Of a DNA stretch of 64,000 bases, positions 46,397-58,600 are shown in pieces. This stretch comes from Porpolomopsis calyptriformis. Its lineage: Eukaryota > Basidiomycota > Agaricomycetes > Agaricales > Hygrophoraceae. The first letter of the stretch is position 1; each line of letters opens with the position of its first letter. Location: assembly GCA_951640195.1 (NCBI GenBank), contig OX621164.1, positions 1,159,098 to 1,223,097 on the forward strand, given 5' to 3'. A model generated the notes under the pieces. The model did no database searches. It was given only the letters and a program-made list of their open reading frames with translations, and was not told the DNA's origin. A program made the translations under genes and the position numbers.

Positions 46397-49300
46397 TCAG
46401 TGAAGCTGCTCCTCTCCACAGGTTGTCGCCAGATGCTCAATATCCACAATGTTTGTCCGCTTCAGGGCAGCATTCAACGCGGCACCTGTATCGTCTATAG
46501 AATGAAGAAAGCGAAGGAGTTCCCGACATAATCGCCAGTCCTTTGCGTCTACTGCGCTGTCCAACAACCGAACCACATCCTCGTGGTTTTCATCGAGTTG
46601 CTCCAAATTGTGCAAGATCAGAAGATAAGATGCGGCTGTCTTGAGGCGTTGAGAGCGGAGACATGTCTGATAAAAGAGCGATCGTAAGAGGGTCACTCGG
46701 TAAGTGTCTAGAAAACATACTTCAAAAAGACTTTGGGGGTTTCCGACTACGTTGAAAAGTCGCCGCCATCGTGTCACCTCAGTTTTACGAGCACATCCAA
46801 CGACAACATCCAGAGATACATCAAAATGATCCAAAAACTCCACGACAATCGGTAATACCCCATCGGTAGATGCCTCGTGGTGATCGTCAGTATCGGTGCC
46901 GCTTTCAAGTGTAGACTCGGATTCAACAACTGTGTGGAGGAGAATCTCCAAAGCATGCGCGAAGAATACGAGATTTTGATAACAGGCCGCGAGGGTGACG
47001 GACTCTTTGACTTGACCAGCTGCCAGATGGAAAAGTAGGATGTGGTGCAAGAATAAGTGTGACTAGACAAACATCAAATTACAGACACCTGGGTATCAAG
47101 TAGAGTGACCTACACTTGTAGCATGTCTAAACATCACAAAGGGCAGGTTTGATCGAGTGATTGTTTCATGCTCAGCTCCAATGATGATCCCTTTGTCCAT
47201 GAGAATAGCTAATGTTGGGAGTTAATGAGGATTGTCATGGAGTGACCCTGATGAATGTGGCTCCCACTTACACAGGGGATAGAAGTCAAGCGGTATGTTC
47301 AAGCTTTCTTTGACTGTTTCTGGGACGACGGTCGAGTCTTCTGACGGTTGAGTCTCGATTGTCAACGCGTTCAGCCATACCCTCATTCCTTGGCCGTCAT
47401 AACCCCAAAGCGAATTTTCTAGAGCACCAATTCCACGGAGATGTATCCAGCAAAATTCGATCCGATCAGCAAAAATTTGTAGGTCGTACTTGACTTCTTG
47501 ATTCCCAGACTAAATCAAAAGGGTTAAACCAGATGAAACTACCGATCAACAAAAGACTAGTTGTACCTTCCTCGGACGCAACAGGACAAGCTGACCGCCA
47601 ACCATCATTAAAACGGTTGCAACCGCGAGGTCATCAACGGGATCTCCGAGTTCTAAAAAATCGAGAGAATTTTAGTAAATCCTTAGAATTGCCAAGAGAG
47701 CACCTGTTTACGCTTCTGGGCAGGGGGGATCATCCAACTCAGTAGCCTTACAGCATTGGGAGCTGCGATGATGCCTTCAAACGTGATACTCCCGCACATG
47801 TGTAACTTTATGGTATCCGAGGTTGGCACGATCAAGTAGTGTACGAGTGTGTTATCTGCGGTGTAAACGAGCAACGAGTTGTCGACCATAGACAGAATGA
47901 CAACAGGTGACGTGATGACTTCACGATGTAGTACTTTTTGATTGGTGAGCTCCATATCTCTAGAATACAGTCGGATCTATAGACCGTCGATAGCCAGTGG
48001 CAATGGACTGGGAGGAAAACGAACCTGATAGGCCCCCGAGATGTCAACAGCCGCAATCAAGACGTGGTGGAACCAGAGGAGGCCACCCTTGACTGCAAAA
48101 GCTTGTTCTTGCACTTCATCCGAAAAAAGTTTCCAGCGGCCCGAAGTAGCGCTGTAGTGTATTAAACCGCGACGCCCAGCTACCGCGATTAGTCTTCCAT
48201 CACTGCTGAGGGATGAATACCGGATTGGCCAGTTTGTAGCCAGATAACTCTGGGGAATCTGGATGCTACGTAAGTCAAGATGCAGTGGTGTATGAAAACA
48301 GCTACCTTGAGATGCTGCCATACGTCAGATTCTGGATTGATGACACTCATGTCTGGTTGGTCGGCGCCACGATAAACAAGAGCTCGGTCGCTCATCTGAA
48401 GAAATGCGTATCGAGTGTTATCCTGTTCTTGGGGATTAGAAGTCTTCCGAATTGGGCAGAGAGATAACCCTAACTGGCGAAGGTTGTCCGGTTGTCGCAC
48501 TTTTCGCAAAAGGAATAACGAATAGTTGTCCGTCCACTCCTCGAGTTTAGTTAGTAAGATGGATTTGCAAAGGAGAAAAGGGAGGCACTTTTAGTTGATG
48601 GATGTGCCAAAACGATCAGTTCGAAGTTTCCAGGAGCCCAAAACTTTTTACTTGATGTTCAAGAGAATATCTTGAGGGAGAACGGCGAGGCTCACCAGGT
48701 TGAGGATTCCATACATGAAGACATCCTGAAACCTGACTCTATCCATCAGTGGAAACCGGGGGGTAGGATTAAGGGTGCTTATCGCACTTCTCTTCATCAA
48801 CGGGATCATCGACACCGAATGTACAGGCCAGGCAACGGCCACCAACACTGAATATAGCCCATCCATGTTGCCATCCAACGGCTAGAACATACCCATCGGT
48901 GCTCCACTCCATCGTGCACACTTGTCCACTTTTTCGATTGTAAGGGTTCGGTATTTGCAAAGGTTGTGACTTTGGAATCAACCCTTCTTGAGATGGGAAG
49001 TTCGTCAGTGCTATAGTGCCACTAAGGGGACAGTTGATCAATCGAGGTGGAGACAAAGTATTGAAACGGACCATAAAGTGCCAATGGCGATTAGGGAAAA
49101 TTTTCCATTGACAGCAACAACTACAGCAGACCGCGGATCTTCATACGGTTCTGGCGGGTGGTCTTCAGGGTCAACACGCCGTTGCTTCTGTACCCACTTA
49201 GGGGTCTCAAAGTTGTGAATGCACGTCCCCTGCCAAGCCGAACGTTGTTGTGACGAGGAACTATCTAAAGAGGACCTGGGGGTGGGGTGGACTCTGCTAT

Positions 49301-50358
49301 CCTGAATGATGTGCCATAATTCAGAAAAGGATTGCGGGTGAGAATTGATGTACCTGTCCATCTTCATCCGTAAGTCCCAATTCTGAAGCGCTTGTTTCGG
49401 AAGCCAGGATCTCGCGGAGATGGACAAAATAAGCCCTTCCATCGGAGGTTATCCAGGTCTCAACCCCAGTAGTTCTAGAATACAAGATCTTTGATACGGT
49501 CACTTCAGCAAGCACGAACTTCAGAAGAAAGTACAGGAAAATGAGGTGAATCGAGACCGACCATCAGGATCCACGAGCCAAGGAAGTTCGAGGTCATTAA
49601 TATGCCATGTATCATATCCAGTCCATTGCTTTTCCTCTGTATTCCTCTCTGAACCTTGAACTTCCTCCGTAGGCCAAGGAATTCGCTGAATGGCTGGAGG
49701 ATGTCTTGTTGAGAACAAGATATAGCGTTTACGAGGTGACACGCTAAGAAAAGGTTGGCTCGACATGGAGACCCACTGATATGCAGGGAGATGGATTCAC
49801 CTCAGAAGATGACCTTCGACGCGAATAACGCCATCGAAACGGAGACTGATCGATTGGAAAGGTAAACCTTCACCAGCTCCGGGTAAAAATGTGCGCTGGG
49901 CGTTGAGTGGCAAAGGTGGAGCTTGATAGACCACCTCATCTGGCCGATAGTCTACAGTTACAAGCACAAGGTAAGATTCGGAAGTCTGTTGAGCCCAAGT
50001 TTAATAACATGATCTCCAATGACAAATGAAGAGCCAGAGTACCTTAATGACGATTCGCATTCCATCTGGTGACCAATGTACATTGGAATTTTGTCCGTGA
50101 TCGATCAGAGACGTGGGAGTGCGTGATAGATAGGCCAGCACAGCAGGAGGCTGAATGCCTGTGAATTGTCATCGAGTCCGGAGACATGTGTTTCCACCGA
50201 CGCACCCTGACGCGCCAGACGGCAATACCATTCCTCGTAAGCGTGCAAAAAAGATATTTACGAGGACTCGGGCAAAGAGCAAGCACTGTCTCTGGAGGAA
50301 TGTTGGGAAGCGCAGGTATTGTAGAAAGATGTTGGGCCGCTGATGTGGGGAAGTACAT
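46397..50358 (-). CDS. RIC1: RIC1, GEF subunit for Ypt6/Rab6
   Basis: Ric1 and Rgp1 form the exchange factor for Ypt6/Rab6 at the Golgi. MYFPTSAAQHLSTIPALP starts the protein, then the beta-propeller entry ALCPSPRKYLFCTLTRNGIA with AVWRVRPPAVLAYLSRTPTS. Propeller blades follow across the exons: SVSPRKRYILFSTRHPPAIQ, VTVSKILYSRTTGVETWIT, the block from KSGQVCTMEWSTDGYVLAVG to WQHGWAIFSVGGR, DVFMYGILNLFWAPGNFELI, SYLATNWPIRYSSLSSDGRL and ELTNQKVLHREVITSPVVIL. The C-terminal RIC1 domain includes ALEILLHTVVESE, PIVVEFLDHFDVSLDVVVGC, RKTEVTRWRRLFNVVGNPQS and CRELLRFLHSIDD. Length is about 1,100 aa or slightly less. A run of 21 T (minus strand) lies 70 bases upstream of the start. 139 bases separate its stop from the oxygenase start. 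Confidence 0.9.
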
Positions 50359-50427
50359 TTTGAAGAGAACCTGCTTGTGAGGCTTGAAGCCAGGATCGAT
50401 CACAAGATGTGTCCCGACGCCATTCCG

Positions 50428-50448
50428 AAAAAAAAAAAAAAAAAAAAA
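50428..50448. repeat. A21 homopolymer upstream of RIC1
   Basis: Twenty-one consecutive A on the plus strand (T on the RIC1 coding strand), about 70 bases upstream of the RIC1 ATG and 119 bases past the end of the PRELI-domain gene. It may act as a nucleosome-excluding poly(dA:dT) promoter tract. Confidence 0.85.
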
Positions 50449-50567
50449 GTGCTTTTTGGGGAGGAGTTAAAGATAAGATGCGAGTGAACTACTTGTGATA
50501 CATTCGTGATTGCAACCATCACAGAAACGGAACAAGAGAGAGACAGGAGGGAGAAAATTGTTATGTA

Positions 50568-51360
50568 CTACTCAGGATAAAGCCAAGTCTTCCATTTAGT
50601 CCATGCATTGCTGTAGACCTCTTTGCGGTCTTCCTTGTGAATACCATGGTGTGATGGTAACTCGGGAGGAACAAAAGAGTTGGAAGGATCGAGTGACCCT
50701 ATGGTCATGGGTTGAAGGCGGGATTGCCGCAGCAAGTTAAGGATAAGAGAGACACCTTCACGGGACTGAAGAAGGGTATGAAACAGGAGGGAGGGAACAG
50801 ATGGCGATGGTACGCACCCTCTGTACATTTGCCTTGAACCGGGTCAAACCATAGTTTTCGATCCGTTTGGTAAGACCCCATCCAAACCCGGATATGATCC
50901 TGGCCTCTGTAGTCTGCAAAGTTTTGCTGCCATTGATACTGTGAGTTCATTTCAGTGAGAATAGAACGGCTAGCTGGACGTACCTCTGCTCGACTTGCCG
51001 AAAGACAACCGATTCCTGGACCTGCATAACCTTTACATGGTCAAGATTTCTTGTGCGGCAGTGGAGTATTTTCCCCAGCGGATCTACTTCGCTCTCTTCG
51101 ACTACCCATGACTCTGCCCTTGAGACTATCCCTTGAGGTGCCCATCTGGGTAAAGCACCCCTTTTCAGAATCAATCGGGTAGTTAACAGGGTACCAGCGG
51201 ATGTCTGAGTTCGTGAAATGACATCGCAGGAGACGACATGGGAAGCATATGGATTAGGATAGCGTAATAGAAAGGCAAGGGTAACGATGGACCAGGGATC
51301 GCTGCGATGGAGGTAATCATAAATAGGCGTTAAGGGCGTCGGAGACGGTGACGCACTCAT
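50568..51360 (-). CDS. PRELI/MSF1-domain protein (Ups/PRELID-like), copy A
   Basis: PRELI-domain proteins carry phospholipids across the mitochondrial intermembrane space. The start reads MSASPSPTPLTPIYDYLHRS, then DPWSIVTLAFLLRYPNPYAS, HVVSCDVISRTQTSAGTLLT, TRLILKRGALPRWAP and ESWVVEESEVDPLGKILHCR, all in PRELI register. The next exon is read as LQTTEARIISGFGWGLTKRI and ENYGLTRFKANVQR, then SREGVSLILNLLRQSRLQP. The ISGFGWGLTKRIE element is the conserved C-terminal helix seen in PRELI proteins. The N-terminus is longer than usual (the domain normally starts at residue 1). The protein ends WLYPE after a Pro-rich tail. It is divergent from a second PRELI gene 469 bases away. Confidence 0.85.
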
Positions 51361-51829
51361 ACAAGAAGGATTGGGAATAAAACTTCATGTTCTCGACAAC
51401 CCCTGTGTACTTTTACTGGCCGATTAAGGGGTATGGGTTTATGGTAAAGCCTTTCGCGCTTTTTTTCGAGCCCTGCCGTTTTTAAGAAATTTGGCCAGTG
51501 TGGAGAGAAGTCAAGACATGGGTAAGCTGTTTGTCAGTGTTGACATTTATGTCTTGGGGGTGGCTTGAGTGTCAGTAGAGACATTGACATGGTGCCCGCT
51601 ACCACGAGCACCACGTCGATACCAAGAAGTGAAAGCGGTCTAAACCTTGACTGTTGAACGTTCAGTCCGGACGAGGGATATTAATTTAAATAAAATAACA
51701 TGCACTGCTTGGATCACGTGATTGTGGTTATCATCATTGATTTTCCGTGCCGAGATGCCGCAGCTGACTTTTTCTCCCGCACCGCATCCAAGGCCTTTGC
51801 ACCCCTTCCTCATCCCTATCATTATCGTT
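51361..51829. promoter_or_regulatory. Divergent promoter region between the two PRELI-domain genes
   Basis: In these 469 bases I see no gene. AT-rich stretches lie at 51680-51705 (ATTAATTTAAATAAAATAAC). This is the only regulatory DNA between two genes of the same domain family, so shared control is possible. Confidence 0.5.
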
Positions 51830-52476
51830 ATGCACTTTTTCTCGCAGGCCTTCAATTATGAGTGAGTAGCTTTATGTGCCCAAATTTCGATCCCCGTTGA
51901 CGATGAAGCAGACATCCTTGGTCACACGTCGTAATCGGAATGTGGCATAAGTACCCAAACCCCCACTGCACCCATGTCGTTACTGTCGACGTTGTCGACC
52001 GAACCGTCGACCCAAAAACAGGAATAATACGTACAGAGCGTGTACTCGGTTGCAAACAAAAAGCTCCTGGTTGGATTGTAAAGGTAGCGTTCATCTGGCT
52101 CTGCCACTTCTATCCCTCATCATCATTTCCCGCATCGGTCCAGCTGTTTGGTGGCTCTGAGGATGCTTTCGTACGGGAAATATCGTTCGTGGACCCTGCA
52201 ACACAAAATACGACAATTACCTCCGTCAACTTGTCACTATCCCAATTCGCTACTTGCTACGAGCGCATTCGATATTCACCCACGCCAGACAATCGGACGG
52301 CATTTCTTCAGACGGCCGAAATTCAAGCGCGGTTAGCAATTTGGAGAAGTGCGGCTGATGGCCTGGAGAGATGGCTTGTGCAACGGTTTGAACAGAATGC
52401 ACAATTGGGAAAAGTGGGATTCTCACACGTCCTTCGAACGATGTGGCAAGAACAACCTGCACACGCTTTGAGCTGA
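51830..52476 (+). CDS. PRELI/MSF1-domain protein (Ups1/PRELI-like), copy B
   Basis: Three exons (51830-51861, 51912-52083, 52144-52476) give about 178 aa, the normal size. MHFFSQAFNYEHPWSHVVIG and MWHKYPNPHCTHVVTVDVVD form the canonical PRELI start. TGIIRTERVLGCKQKAPGWI follows, then the LFGGSEDAFVREISFVDP segment after the second intron, TITSVNLSLSQFATCYERIR, and a long C-terminal helix (IWRSAADGLERWLVQRFEQN). This is closer to yeast Ups1 and human PRELI than copy A. It is expected in the intermembrane space with an Mdm35/TRIAP1 partner, moving phosphatidic acid. The start was chosen because the first exon splices exactly onto the HPW motif. Confidence 0.92.
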
Positions 52477-52672
52477 GGCTGGGGGAAGCAAGTTGATTGA
52501 CTCTTACTGGCTCATTGTAGAAGATAGATTCTCAAAAGTCCTTACCTCACTTACTAGGACCATTAATTTTATCCATCGTGGGATGACTCTGCAGTTACCA
52601 TTCGAGGCGACAACAAAAAGGGACAGACACTGCGCTCGCGAAAATCTTGTAAACAAAATCCCAGCCCTCGAC

Positions 52673-55600
52673 ATGGATGAACTTCTTCACCATTGTCTTC
52701 GAGAACTCTCTTTCGATGGAGACCTTGGTGAGTCTGACCGATCCCGTGCCGTAATCGCCAAATGTTGGCAGGAGGAGAGTTCGAACCCCCATTGCGCCTC
52801 ATTGATAAAATTGTCCCCATTTTCCCGTTTTGCGATCGATGCTCCTCCCGTCGGGAATGTGATAACTAAGATTCTCACTTCGTAGGATGCAACGTATCTC
52901 GTTTAAAAGATTTTGTCGCCGGATTCTACAACCAAAATCCGTTTCAATCTCAAGCTGTCGACGACGCTTTCCACGCATTCTTCTGGTCTGTCATTGTCCA
53001 ACATCCAACGGTACGAGTAGGTGTAATCCCTCCCGGGGCGGCCACCGAGGTATACATAGCACCACAAGCAAGCGTTAAAAGGAAGGTGAAAGCAACCAGA
53101 GAGGACCAGGCCGAGGGACCGGTCTCTGTCCTGGACGTTATCCCCAATGCAAAGAGTCGTTCCTTAGACTGCTTGAAGAAAGACTATGGCGATGCCCTGA
53201 GGATTGCCGTTGACCCGGAGACATCGTTTGCTGCCATCACTGGGTCTCATATACGGGTACGTGTTGCTGCTTCCAAGGCATCTGGCTCAAGTTTACCCTT
53301 CCTAGTCCTCCAAATTAAGTCCGATGGTATACACTGCACTACAATTTGTGACTCGTGGTCGGGAGAACGGCATGAGTATCGTTGACCTCGGCAAAAAGAC
53401 CAAATATGATCAGAAAACTTGCTTCTACCTCGTCAAGCAATTAGTCGACCTTGGTCTGGTGTAAGGATGTTTCACACGAGCATTACCTTCAACTAAATTC
53501 TTCTCTTCCGGTGCAGTGAGAAGGTACGCAGAGGGGGAGTGGGGTCTAACTTCTGCATCCACAAGTATTTCTACGAACACAGTCCGCTCTGGCAGCAAAT
53601 TCGCAAGGAGGAGCAGAGAGCCACCGAAGACTCCAGAAGTGTCCTGCATCCCCCCTCGACAGATAATTCAACAAGCTTCGTGCCACTATCATTGAACTTT
53701 GAGCCTATGGATGCCCGCCATTTGTCCAGCCTACCACTCGTGCGTGCCAGAATCGTAAAGCTTTTGAAGGGATCAAAGAATCATATGCATCCCTGCAACA
53801 ATATATTATTGACACTGGTCTGTCCTTCCCCTGTCGTCTCTCATACCTAATGTGGCACTGAATTATTGTTAAATACTTCTAGGGATTTTCTAAACCGACA
53901 AAGACCGATCGGCGCTTCTTTCAAACTCGTATTCGGGAACTCCTCCAACAAGGTATCATCGAGAAGGTACTCGTGCCCAACAAAAAGAAGAAGGATTCCA
54001 ATTCTACTATCAAATGTTTTCGCTTGGTCGCCTCTGATCCGGGGGACGTGGTTGATGACGGGGAAGGAATGGTCGTCCGATCTGAGGATGAAGGTGAAGA
54101 AGATGACGATGGTGATGTCGGTACGTATTCATGTTTCTTTTCGAAAGACACTTTGCAAATTTCCTCCACGTTCTTATCAAGACACCTGTGGTAACGTCAA
54201 GACAAATCTTACCATTCATAAACAAATCATCGACCTTTTGGAGGAAAAAGGAATGACGGGAATGACTGTGAATGTGAGTGCCACTGTTTGTTCCCCTCAT
54301 AAGTACTCACTTTTCGGTGGAACATAGGAATTATCTACATCTCTCTGCCAATTCGACAAACGCACGATTGAACTGCTCTTGAATCGCGCAGAGAGAGCAC
54401 GTCCTCCGCCACATTTAAGTGACCTTGGCGTCGTGGGCGTAATGGAGAATTATGGTCGGGAGCGCCGCAACAGATATTACACTGCTTCTTCTTATCACAA
54501 CCTTGTCACTCAAGAAAACCTCGGTCAAACCACTGCCGAGCATGCTACAGTCGATTGGGATAACATTGGCGGGTTTGCTCTCCTTGATGGCGCCCTCTTC
54601 TACGAGGACGAAACTGCACTGTACAAGTATCAGGATTCGTTCAAAGATCGGGAGAAGGCTACAACATCCGTCTCAAAAGGCCCAGCATCACAAACCACCC
54701 CCGCCAAGCGAGGTCGACCACGAAAGCGGCCTCCAAGCGAGGCAACGAACGACACAGGTGAAGATATAACGCTTGGGGATCAATCAACCCGGAACGACAG
54801 GGTTGAGGACACCCCAGGCGGTGCTAACGAGAGTGGTGTAAGAATGGCGGCTCCAAAACGCAAGAGAGGCCGCCCGCCAAAGAAAAGAAAGACGGAAGGG
54901 AATGAAAATCGTGAGGACGAAGAAGGGAATTCGGTGCTTGTTGGAAATGACATTCTTGAAGCCCAAGATGGTTCTGCCCATCCCACTAGGAAACGTGGTC
55001 GTCCACGCAAGAAAGACCTCGATGTTACCGTTACTACCGATGTGGACTGGTTCACGTACGCAGGGGCACCCCCAGAAGGAGACGCAGCCGGACACCCTAT
55101 TCCTGGTCCCTCCTCCATCGAAAAAGTTGGTCTCGATGGCGACATAACGGATAACCTTGGTAGACCTGCTGGTGGGAGTTTGGTTTTGAAAAGACGTAGG
55201 CGACCACCGAAAAAGAGTCTTGCGATCGCAGACAGAGACGAGCCACCTGAGAATCCTGCAGAGTCTGATTATTCGATGCTGGAGGACATTCATCCTAGGA
55301 AACGTCCGCGCGTCGAATCTGCTCGACCACGCGGTTCACCCCTCGATGACGAGCGCTTGGCTGATAATGCTGGGCAAGTTTCTGCGTCTCATCAGGACAA
55401 TATGAAAGACATCTCCACCACAAATCCAGAAGTTGAGGAACCAGGTCAGATCCGAGTGGGCTGCGAAGACGGCGCTGGTGAATACGAGCCCTTGCTCCGC
55501 TGATTCTCTGTCAACTCAATCTTTCACATGACAGTTGAAACGTCTGTTCCACTTAATGACCAACCTGGCCAGACAGTGACCACACGCAATCTCCAGTGCA

Positions 55601-58600
55601 CTGAACAGATTGCGATTTATCCCATTATCGCAAAGGAGTCCGACGTTGCTGGACTCTCTTCAGCCGTGCAAAATGTAAGTATCTCGTAACTGCCATCGTA
55701 ATCTTTGCATATTAACACCCTATCAGCTTGAGACGAGGCATGACACACATCGTAGTCAAAGTCGAGAGAATAATGCCCATTCTGGCGCAAGGACGATTGG
55801 GTCACCTGTCCCGCATCAGACTAAAGCTCGCGCGAAGGTGAATGTGTCTCTCCTCCGCCGCGAGAATGAACTCTACCGCATAATCGAAACCTTTGGGGGG
55901 GTTGTCGCTCTTCACACTAAAGAATTTTTGGATGCCCATATGGCATTAGTCCAGGCCATGGCTCAAGCAGGTGAAGCTACAAGTTGTCCAGTTGGCGCTC
56001 GTCTTGACAAGCGTACTGCAACTGCAACAATCAATGGAATGGAACGTTGTGGACGCGTCAAGGTATTGAAGACCTCGATAATCACGCCGACTGGCGTGAG
56101 TCGTTCCGCCAGTGTCGTCTACCTCCCTGATATTGAGCAAGTCAAGCTCAACAAATTCCTTGTGGACCTGGGCCGCAATGTTCCGCCAGTCCAGCCACAG
56201 TTCATCAAAAAAATCGACGAATGCGTTGAATATGGTGCCAGTAATGATCGGGTTCAGCGTGGCGCACTCCCCTTGCAATTATTGCAAATGGAGCAGCCGG
56301 GAGATGACCCCCAGGAAAGGTGGAGTAAAAATGCGGCCAGGGCTGAACAGCTGTTTTCCTTGGACGATGCGATGGTGCGAGCGGTCTTGCTCACTGAAAG
56401 GACCACTCTTGCTCAGCTCTATGACTTCATCGTTGCAAAGGCCCTGAGGACACGCAAACTTCATCTGGCTGGGATCGAAGCATTGGAAAAGCACGACCCG
56501 TCTCCAAACATCCTTTCCTTCGAGGATCGCATCATCCACTTGTCTTACTTCTGCTATGATTTACCAGTCTCTACCTATTGCTCCGTGGTCTCTACTCTCA
56601 GCCACAACGAGGAACTGATCCGTTCCATGGAAACAGACACTTGGCGAGAGACTCCCGTGCGCGATCTACCATCCAATTTTAGTTCGGTTTTACAAGTCGG
56701 GACGTCGAGGGCAAAGTCACGATTCTTAGATATGCTGGAATGGCTTCGACAGCTGAGGCTAGTTGTCCCTTTGCGCTCTACAGATTCAGACTCCCCTTGG
56801 ATCTCCTGTCCACCAAAAGGTGACCACCCGACCGGATTTGATCCGATTCCCTCGGCGTCCTGGACACTGGGTGCTCCATCGGTAGCCCCTCTATACTGGC
56901 GTTTCAATACCCAAGCTCCTCTTCATCGTTGGGCATTTTCCGAAACTTCCCCACCCTTTTGGAAAGACTCATCTATCTCTTCATCTCTCGATGCTAACGC
57001 ATACTGGCAAGATCTTCAAGAGGCTTGTACTGATAATGAAAGCGTCCAGGTTATTACCGGCTCGGCTTTCGAGAATGCGACTGACCTCCCCAAGGAAAAA
57101 GGCATTGCCAGAGCTCTTCGCCGTGCAATGTCGTGGAGGGATCAATACACGTTGACCTGGCACCAAACCCAGTATCTGAAGAGATTCGTAGATCCGTCGA
57201 CTGGCAATACGCCTCTTCAAAATCCCCTGGACGGGGAAGCCCAAATACACCACATATCCTGGGTTGTCAGTGCCCCACCGGACGTCGTTCGTGATTTCTT
57301 TGTGAGGACTCACTCAAAAATCGGCCATGAGCTCGACAAGGCACGACGACGAAAAGCCAAAGGTCGACCTAAACAAGACAAGGTTTTGAAGACTGCTGAC
57401 GGGAAGGCTTTACTCTCGAAAAAGGCAGCAGAAGTCAAGCTCCAGCGAGAGAAAGACTGGGACGACATTCTTCGTCAAGCACATCCAGAGCCGCTTAGAG
57501 GGTCGGCAGCAATCCGTGTGCGTCGTATCCATACTCGTTTTTTGCAATCAGGTTCTGGAGGAGACACTTCGAAATGGGAAAAAGAGATCCTTGACGCAGT
57601 GCGAGAGGCTGCCATGGTTGCGAGTAACATTCTGAAGGCTAGTAGCCACCATTTCCCACCTGCTGTGGCCTCCAACCCTCCGGAGAAATCGATCGAGTCA
57701 TTGATTGCACAACAAGGGCCGCCTTTACCTTCTCCTGAAAAACAGAAGAGAAAGAAGAATGGAAACAATTCTGTCGAAGGTTAGCGCGTTTCTTTTTGTT
57801 CCTTGTCTCTTTGACCTCAGCCACGCCAGTTGATTCGAAGCTTACGGGCACACACCGGCGACATAGATTTCAATGGAATAGGGACTACGATGAACTTGCC
57901 CGCGATGCCTCTGCTATTATTAAAGCTCGCTGCCGCCATGCGCCAAGGCTGGAATGGTCTGCTTTGGAACAAGTCTTTCCCGCGGTTCCCAGAAACACTG
58001 TTCGGCAACGGCTGGCTCACGTCAGGGAAGTACCCGGGAACGATACATATTTGAGTCGTTTGGAAGACAAGTGGTACGAACTCTGGTGTCAATACAGAGG
58101 AACGACCCTTTTGCCAGACGAAGACCCTCAGAGCCCGTCAAACTTCGATCTTATCAAACACATCGAGTTTTTACGAAAACATATTGACAAGAACGCCCTG
58201 TAAGGATGTCACTGATTGATCAAGAACTGTTTACAAGCTGAAGGCTTGCACAGCCGAGTCGGGTTTGGGTTACTTCACGAGAAGGCATTCCCGAAACTCC
58301 CAACATCCTTTGAAGAACTTCAACGAGACTGGGACGTTCTTGACACCTTGCCGACCACTCCTACGTGGGATTTCATGTGGAACGCAACTGTGGAGGAAGG
58401 TCGCGAAAAACAATTGCTGCAACAAGCATTCACATGCAGCGTAGAAGATATTCCAGTCCCAACCGGCTCTTTTTTAGATTCGATTTGTTTGGCTGAATCC
58501 GCCGTAAAGGTTAATCCGTTGGTCAAACTTCGTGGTCTTTGATATCTAACGCTAGGGATAGATGACCTTTGGGACACCATATGAAAAGTATGACTTCGAG

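Noticed and set aside
50428..50448. Poly-A run as the tail of a retroposed gene
   Set aside because: No intronless gene copy or target-site duplication flanks it; the neighbouring genes both have introns.
54784..55293. 169-codon minus-strand frame
   Set aside because: It is antisense to the AT-hook region of TFC3, whose coding frame is supported by motifs and composition.
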